A stretch of 27,257 nucleotides of DNA from Clostridiales bacterium. Its GTDB lineage: Bacteria; Bacillota; Clostridia; Christensenellales; UBA1242. A program made the position numbers and the translations under genes. The stretch is from NCBI GenBank assembly GCA_003522085.1, contig DPGI01000007.1, positions 30,634-57,890 on the forward strand, given 5' to 3'. Under the pieces are notes generated by a model. The model was not told where the DNA came from, made no database searches, and saw only the letters and a program-made list of their open reading frames with translations. Shown piece after piece: positions 22,739 to 27,257 of the stretch; within the stretch, counting starts at the first letter, position 1; each line of letters starts with the position of its first letter.

Positions 22739-22769
22739 TAAAAAACGACCAAAAACTGGTCGTTTTTTT
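22739..22769 (+). terminator. Rho-independent terminator of the coupling protein gene
   Basis: AAAAACGACC pairs with GGTCGTTTTT around a short A-rich loop, followed by seven T. Confidence 0.9.
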
Positions 22770-22823
22770 GTTGCCAAGCACCATTATCGCCGCAATTTCA
22801 TACAAAAAGCGGAGAGGTGTAAA

Positions 22824-23300
22824 GTGGAATATAATGATTTTGCTTGTCCAACGCCAGACGAATATGAAAATCTAGCAAAGGCGTATATGCAGTCTTTGCG
22901 GGATAAGGGATTTGTGTTTATAAGCCTTGAAAACGAAGCGCAAAAAATGCTTGTCGACGAAGTTTTTGACCTTTTGTTTAAACTGCGGGCGAGTTATCGT
23001 GCGCTCGGCACATTTATGGGCAGTGACAAGTTTTATCAATTAAATGAAGAGCAAATTGAAGTATTACGCGATATGTTCTCATACACGCACAACCGCGGTT
23101 TTAGAATAGTATGGAATAAAACTAAATGCTTTTTAAATTGCATAAGTCTTGAAAACAAATTGCTTATCAAAATGTTTCTTCTCGCGCAAAAATCGCAAGA
23201 ATATGAAAGCCTTGTCGGGCTTTGCTTTCAACGGTTAAGAATGTCGGCGGATTTATACGAAGTGTCTTCGTTATGGCAGTTTGACGATCCGCAAAAATAA
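22824..23300 (+). CDS. Unknown protein, 158 residues, GTG start
   Basis: The start is GTG 22824, behind GGAGAGGTGT; a longer in-frame extension upstream runs back through the terminator and the coupling protein gene in another frame and is not credible. The protein (starting EYNDFACPTPDEYENLAKAYMQSL) is helical, soluble and charged, with no membrane segment and no motif I recognise. There are scattered Cys, Phe and Tyr, including a C-terminal SLVGLCFQRLRMSADLYEVSSLW. It follows the coupling protein gene by 94 nt and is separated from it by a terminator, so a shared function is not indicated. Confidence 0.8.
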   Translation: MEYNDFACPTPDEYENLAKAYMQSLRDKGFVFISLENEAQKMLVDEVFDLLFKLRASYRALGTFMGSDKFYQLNEEQIEVLRDMFSYTHNRGFRIVWNKTKCFLNCISLENKLLIKMFLLAQKSQEYESLVGLCFQRLRMSADLYEVSSLWQFDDPQK

Positions 23301-23346
23301 AAGAAAAGTGGCAGGGAAAAAATAACGTAAAAGTGATAGTAAAAAT

Positions 23347-23374
23347 AAAAGATTGGATTTTTCTCCAATCTTTT
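23347..23374. terminator. Rho-independent terminator after the 158-residue gene
   Basis: AAAAGATTGGA pairs with TCCAATCTTTT around a six-base loop, followed by T. The A run on its 5' side means it can also stop the minus-strand Sel1-like gene. Confidence 0.88.
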
Positions 23375-23420
23375 TTCTCTTTTTATTGTTAAATAATTAA
23401 ATATTATAATTATTAAACTG

Positions 23421-23981
23421 TTAAACCATTAAGAAATTCAGCACTTTTGGCAGGGCACGATCAAGTGCGCGGCGATAATCTCTAAGTTTGTCAGGTGCAT
23501 ATTTGCTTTCTTTGTTTTGAGCGTCTACAAGTTTTTTTGTTGTGATTTGCAAATCGTCAACCAAACCTTCGCAAAGCAAGTTTCCTAAAACAAAAATATA
23601 GTTTTCTTCGTCGATGTTGTTTCTAGCCAAAATGTCAGGCAGGTTAGGGTTGTCGGCAATGCTGTCAAAAGCATAGTTCAAGAAAAATTGCAATTTTTCA
23701 ATAGCAAATTCGTTGCCGTTTGCCGCAGCAAGAATAGCCCATTGCATATAAAGGTCATAGTTTTCTGGCACAGCTCCAGGCACGCCGTTTTTGTAATAAT
23801 AACTCATAACGTCCTGCGCGATACAGTTGCCTTCCATGGCAAGCGAACCAACTTCAGTAAACATATCGATGAAAGATTTTTTATATTTTTCAGGATTTTC
23901 TAAGCAGTCGTTAAGCACGCTTCTGAGTTTGGTAAATCCATCATAGGCATCTTTTTTCTTAACAAAATATTGTTGTTCCAC
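23421..23981 (-). CDS. Sel1-repeat-like protein, 186 residues
   Basis: The start is chosen as GTG 23981: AAGGAG lies 8 nt upstream, whereas the GTG at 23990 is fused to that site. The protein is soluble and helical. Around residues 52-92 it has a Sel1-like pattern, AQDVMSYYYKNG followed by YMQWAILAAANGNEFAIEKL; Sel1 repeats are helical hairpins used in protein-protein contacts. Only one clear repeat is seen. No catalytic motif is visible. Two nearby genes on the same strand (DUF975 upstream) may form a set, but the gap contains its own promoter (TATACT with TG one base before it). Confidence 0.75.
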   Translation of the reverse strand: MEQQYFVKKKDAYDGFTKLRSVLNDCLENPEKYKKSFIDMFTEVGSLAMEGNCIAQDVMSYYYKNGVPGAVPENYDLYMQWAILAAANGNEFAIEKLQFFLNYAFDSIADNPNLPDILARNNIDEENYIFVLGNLLCEGLVDDLQITTKKLVDAQNKESKYAPDKLRDYRRALDRALPKVLNFLMV

Positions 23982-24006
23982 CTTTGGCACTCCTTTTTAT
24001 AAAAAG

Positions 24007-24022
24007 AGTATATCACATTTAT
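24007..24022 (-). promoter_or_regulatory. Extended -10 promoter of the Sel1-like gene
   Basis: On the minus strand TGaTATACT (TATACT at 24008-24013) matches the extended -10 of the 1093 gene, which shares the run ATGTGATATACT. A TTTCAA-like -35 sits about 17 bp upstream, inside the end of the DUF975 gene. Confidence 0.5.
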
Positions 24023-24753
24023 TTTGAATTTGAAACTTTTTTTGGGGTAGTTTTTGTCGGTTTAGGTTTTTCTTGTCTTTTCTCAGGCGTATTTTTAGAA
24101 GTTTCATACATTTGCACTAAAAATGATTCAAACAAAGGCAAAGCGAGTGTTGCAAGCACAATCACAGCAGGTAGAGCAATCAGCATAACGCTCAGCCAGG
24201 TTGGAACTTTCATGAAAAGCGTGAAAATAAAGTAAATTCCAACGCCAATCGACGCACCCGAACAAACAAGCGCAATCATGCCTAGTACAGTGATCAATAT
24301 TGTAAAACGATAGCCATAAGTCAGTTTTTTCGATTTTTCAAAAATCTCTTTTGTGGTCAGTTCTGGGTTGTCAAAATATACAAGTGCAGCAAACGAGTTG
24401 TTTAACCCATAAATGACGCCGGGAACAATCAAAAGCAGTCCCCAAACAATCATGCCGCACAAAGCAATAATTTTGATGATTAAAATTTTTAGAATGCTTT
24501 TAAAAGGCAAAAACAAACTTTCAAAATCCGGCTTTTGTTCCCTAAACGAGCGTAGCACAAAGCCATAAACGCCCACTTGCATATAAGCCATCGCGATAAA
24601 AGCGAGTGCAAAACTCAAAAGGGGAGCAAACAGCCCCAATGCAACAACCACAATCGCAAGCATATTTGCAAGAATAAAATTAAACCAATTTGCCTTTGCA
24701 GTTGGCATAAGGTCGGATGTGTTAAATGTTGTGATTTTATCTTCTATTTTCAT
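24019..24753 (-). CDS. DUF975-family membrane protein
   Basis: The 244-residue protein has about six membrane helices in a 200-residue core. The DUF975 marks are WGLLLIVPGVIYGLNNSFAAL and YFDNPELTTKEIFEKSKKLTYGYR; the family carries a DNPdlsxxeAixxSkxLm motif in this position. The C-terminal tail is highly charged (QEKPKPTKTTPKKV) and probably cytoplasmic. The function of the family is unknown. The ATG follows AAGGAGAAAAAT. It is divergent from the large surface protein, with about 160 bp between, and the 0A-box-like repeats in that gap may affect both. Confidence 0.88.
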   Translation of the reverse strand: MKIEDKITTFNTSDLMPTAKANWFNFILANMLAIVVVALGLFAPLLSFALAFIAMAYMQVGVYGFVLRSFREQKPDFESLFLPFKSILKILIIKIIALCGMIVWGLLLIVPGVIYGLNNSFAALVYFDNPELTTKEIFEKSKKLTYGYRFTILITVLGMIALVCSGASIGVGIYFIFTLFMKVPTWLSVMLIALPAVIVLATLALPLFESFLVQMYETSKNTPEKRQEKPKPTKTTPKKVSNSK

Positions 24754-24823
24754 AATTTTTCTCCTTAAAATTAAAGTGTGAAAAAATTATGTATTTATTC
24801 CAAAAATTTAGCACATACCTCTC

Positions 24824-24860
24824 TAATTTTGTCGAAAAACATTTGGTAATTTTGTCGAAA
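24824..24860. promoter_or_regulatory. Two Spo0A-box-like direct repeats
   Basis: The 14-bp TAATTTTGTCGAAA occurs twice (24824-24837 and 24847-24860), starts 23 bp apart. The core TGTCGAA is the Spo0A box (0A box) consensus. The second copy ends directly before the TTGAGT -35 of the surface protein promoter, a position from which a response regulator could activate. Confidence 0.6.
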
Positions 24861-24889
24861 TTGAGTAAAATAATTTATGTATATAAAAT
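24861..24889 (+). promoter_or_regulatory. Promoter of the surface protein gene
   Basis: TTGAGT (24861-24866) and TAAAAT (24884-24889) are 17 bp apart. The second 0A-like box abuts the -35. The start codon lies 26 nt after the -10. Confidence 0.55.
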
Positions 24890-24901
24890 AATTTATGTAT
24901 A
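24866..24901. repeat. 18-bp perfect tandem duplication at the surface protein promoter
   Basis: The 18-bp unit starting TAAAATAATTTATG occurs twice in direct tandem (24866-24883 and 24884-24901). Both copies carry a TAAAAT, so the repeat covers the promoter spacer and the -10. Confidence 0.85.
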
Positions 24902-24915
24902 CAAGGTAATTTGCA

Positions 24916-27257
24916 GTGATTAAAACAAAAACAAAATTAACACAAATTGTGATTATTGTTTTGTTGGCGCTTATTATGATGACAGGCGGCATAGTCTTTT
25001 TATGCCAAGAAGTTGCAACGCCACCCGTGCAAATTGAAGAAAATGTTGAAGAAGTTGAAGCAAAAGATGGTCACAATAATATTAGATGGATAACCTATGG
25101 CGCAAATGGAAAAATTGGAGGAGCAGTTTCGGGATATGTCACATCAGGATATAAAGGCGACCAAAATTATAAAGGCTACTATAATAAATCTCCAAACGAC
25201 TTAGTCGGTACAGAATATCATGATTTGCCGGCAATTTCTGGTCAAAAATATAGAGGTTTTAAATTTACATCTAACTTTTATAATTTAAATACCGGTCTTG
25301 AGCACGGTTATGTCAAAGTTATGTCTGACGGTGTGACATACACCGAAGGAAACACAAACAGCGTTAATGGATATTATGGCGAAAGAGGCGGAATAGGTTA
25401 TGCTGCTACTGTCACATGGGACGTTCATGTTTATTGGGGTATAAGATATGCAATCAATTGGACGGCATATCCTGACAATTATGATGGCTATCACTATGAC
25501 GCAAACTCATTTACGTATCGTTATGCCACAGTGTCAAACTCAGGTAAATGGTGGTGGAGTGTTGATGGGGCTACTGAGACGGGGACGCCGCATGCGCCGA
25601 CTCGAAAAGGCTATACTTTTGGTGGTTTTCGCACATCACGAACTTCAAGCGCTCCAATGATAATTAATACAAGCATGAAGTGGACTGGATATTGGAATGC
25701 CGGCACGGCTTATTATACTACTTTGTATGATTATTGGATGCCAAACACAATTAAACTAACGTTAAACAAAAATGGTGGAAGTGGCGGAACAGATAATGTT
25801 TGGTATAAATACAACACAAACAAATTTTACAGTGACTCAGCATGCACAAATCAAATTACAAGCATAACAAGGCCCACTCGAGCTGGCTATACATTTAAAG
25901 GCTATCAAGGAGATGGAACTTGTGGCGGAAATCCAAACGAAAGCTATATTGCTTACGGCAGCACCGAGTTTGCATCAGACCTTTGTTATGATATTTATAA
26001 AAACGCTACACTGAATGCCGTGTGGGAAATAAATGATTATAATCTTAAAATTGATCCAGTAAAAGGAACATATAACAACACAACTGATCTTACATCAATA
26101 ACGCAAAATTATGGGACAACTTATACCTACTCAACACCAACAAGAACAGGTTACAATTTTAGCGGATGGCACACCGGGCAAAATTACTTGAGTGCTGCGA
26201 AGACATTTGATGGCTCATCAACTTATGTCGCCATTGGTCGTTCAGCAATGCATACAAATGGAATTTCGGTCGCGATCAGGGCAAGCATGAACAACTGGAG
26301 CGAATTTAAAACTAGTGACATGCGGCTAGTCTCCTGCACGGAAGGTGGCGGTTGGAACTTTGAGCCGAACGGTGAGCATATCCAGTTTGCGTGTTATGAC
26401 AGTGGCGTGGGATATAAACCAGCGTCATCAGGGATAAAATGGTCAGAACTCTCGTCTGGCTATCACACATTTGTGGGAACTTTTGATGGCGAATATGCAA
26501 AAGTTTATATCGACGGCAAACTATATGGAACTTCAGCAAAATATTCGTCGGGCAAAATTGGCTATCACGCGTCAAATGGAATATTTATCGGTGCCGAGGC
26601 AGGCTCAAATGCAACGACCCCTGTGGGAAATTACTTCAAAGGGACTATTGACTATGTCGCAATATCAAACAGTGGCACTGTATCTAACCCGACATCATTC
26701 ACATTCCCAGCCCACAACTCAGCATCAACAGCGCAGTGGACTGCAAAAACATTTGATTTGATATATCACGGTAATGGTGGAGGAACGCCTAGCCCTACAT
26801 CTAAAAAAATTACATATGATAATCTTTATGGCACATTAGCCACGGTTTCACGAACAGGTTACACCTTTAATGGTTGGTGGACGGCTGCAACAGGTGGCTC
26901 GCGAATTACGGAAAATACGAAAGTAACTGTTACATCAAACCAAACTCTCTACGCTCATTGGACGGCAAATAACTACACAGTCACATGGAACGGGAACGGG
27001 GCATCACTTGACGCAAAGCTTTGGAGCTATGCCGGTTCTACTGGCTATACAAGTTCAAACTTAGGATCAAACTCATCATACACATATTCTGGAAAGAGCG
27101 CATCATCGTCGGTGACATATGATGTTGTGATTTCATACAAAACACCAATTCCATTCAAACTTGGCAATACATTCAATGGTTGGTGGACATCAGCGAGCGG
27201 TGGATACATGGTGGCAAACACAAACGGGCAAGTCGTAGCCAGTGTTAGCGGATATAC
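24916..27257 (+). CDS. Large secreted surface protein: InlB-type repeats and LamG, 3' end missing
   Basis: The frame is open from GTG 24916 (after AAGGT) to the end of the window without a stop, 780 codons. Residues 1-32 form a Lys-rich head and a hydrophobic helix (IVIIVLLALIMMTGGIVFLC), a signal peptide or anchor; the Cys does not fit a lipobox. A 200-residue Tyr/Gly-rich region follows. Then come Listeria-Bacteroides (InlB B) repeats: an NKNGGSGG to AGYTFKGY module, a module with TRTGYNFSGWH, one with SRTGYTFNGWW ending AHWTA, and another with NTFNGWW. Between GYNFSGWH and FPAHNSASTAQWTA lies a LamG/concanavalin-like domain (about residues 429-592; TFDGEYAKVYIDGKLYG). Such proteins are usually adhesins exposed at the cell surface. 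The C-terminal anchor is beyond the window. Confidence 0.85.
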   Translation, partial: MIKTKTKLTQIVIIVLLALIMMTGGIVFLCQEVATPPVQIEENVEEVEAKDGHNNIRWITYGANGKIGGAVSGYVTSGYKGDQNYKGYYNKSPNDLVGTEYHDLPAISGQKYRGFKFTSNFYNLNTGLEHGYVKVMSDGVTYTEGNTNSVNGYYGERGGIGYAATVTWDVHVYWGIRYAINWTAYPDNYDGYHYDANSFTYRYATVSNSGKWWWSVDGATETGTPHAPTRKGYTFGGFRTSRTSSAPMIINTSMKWTGYWNAGTAYYTTLYDYWMPNTIKLTLNKNGGSGGTDNVWYKYNTNKFYSDSACTNQITSITRPTRAGYTFKGYQGDGTCGGNPNESYIAYGSTEFASDLCYDIYKNATLNAVWEINDYNLKIDPVKGTYNNTTDLTSITQNYGTTYTYSTPTRTGYNFSGWHTGQNYLSAAKTFDGSSTYVAIGRSAMHTNGISVAIRASMNNWSEFKTSDMRLVSCTEGGGWNFEPNGEHIQFACYDSGVGYKPASSGIKWSELSSGYHTFVGTFDGEYAKVYIDGKLYGTSAKYSSGKIGYHASNGIFIGAEAGSNATTPVGNYFKGTIDYVAISNSGTVSNPTSFTFPAHNSASTAQWTAKTFDLIYHGNGGGTPSPTSKKITYDNLYGTLATVSRTGYTFNGWWTAATGGSRITENTKVTVTSNQTLYAHWTANNYTVTWNGNGASLDAKLWSYAGSTGYTSSNLGSNSSYTYSGKSASSSVTYDVVISYKTPIPFKLGNTFNGWWTSASGGYMVANTNGQVVASVSGY

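Noticed and set aside
22371..22823. In-frame N-terminal extension of the 158-residue protein
   Set aside because: It overlaps the coupling protein gene in another frame and runs through a terminator; the GTG at 22824 has its own ribosome binding site.
24945..25005. Lipoprotein signal in the surface protein
   Set aside because: The Cys after the hydrophobic segment is preceded by VFL, which does not fit the lipobox with a small residue before Cys.
25753..27257. CRISPR array or simple DNA tandem repeats in the surface protein gene
   Set aside because: The repeats are at the protein level (InlB modules); the DNA copies are too diverged and unevenly spaced.

Overview
The window is 27.3 kb of AT-rich chromosome from a Gram-positive-type bacterium, most likely an uncultured gut Clostridia/Bacillota lineage. 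This is inferred from a T-box leader on ileS, a long Alu-containing SRP RNA, strong GGAGG-type ribosome binding sites, TTGACA/TATAAT promoters with 17-bp spacers, SHOCT, DUF975, CPBP and PepF families, and a surface protein built of Listeria-Bacteroides (InlB B) repeats. The standard bacterial code fits: TGA is used as a stop. I see no insertion sequence, prophage, CRISPR array or rRNA.

Layout. 1-4 kb: the 3' part of a tRNA-Lys, a 54-residue ribbon-helix-helix protein (-), rsmD, an unknown helical protein, a 57-residue membrane-anchored small protein, SRP RNA (-), and a HEPN-like/CBS fusion. 3.2-10 kb: a T-box (AUC specifier) controlling a eukaryote-like ileS, then an rRNA-type methyltransferase, an RluA-family pseudouridine synthase and oligoendopeptidase F in close succession. 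10-12.5 kb: a Cys-rich small protein and an SDR dehydrogenase (-), a SHOCT membrane protein (+) and tadA (-). 12.5-18 kb: two adjacent CPBP-family putative membrane proteases, rlmH, a TVP38-family membrane protein, then a YwaF-like membrane protein and a methyltransferase (-). 17.8-20.5 kb: an apparent operon of a kinase-HAM1 fusion, LemA and a DUF3137 protein. 20.5-23.3 kb: tRNA-Arg (-), an isolated VirD4/TraG-type coupling protein and an unknown protein. 23.4-27.3 kb: a Sel1-like protein and a DUF975 protein (-), then a large secreted LamG/InlB-repeat protein that runs off the window.

Common themes. RNA maturation and translation dominate the first half (rsmD, ileS, RluA-type, methyltransferase, tadA, rlmH, SRP RNA, two tRNAs). 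Membrane and envelope proteins dominate the second. The most unusual points are the HEPN-like/CBS fusion, the kinase-HAM1 fusion that lacks the usual SHR motif and is apparently co-transcribed with lemA and DUF3137, paired perfect Spo0A-box-like repeats just upstream of the surface-protein promoter, a LamG domain that seems nested inside an InlB repeat, and at least four genes whose -10 element sits exactly 6 nt before the ATG, implying leaderless mRNAs. None of these has been tested; they are readings of the sequence.
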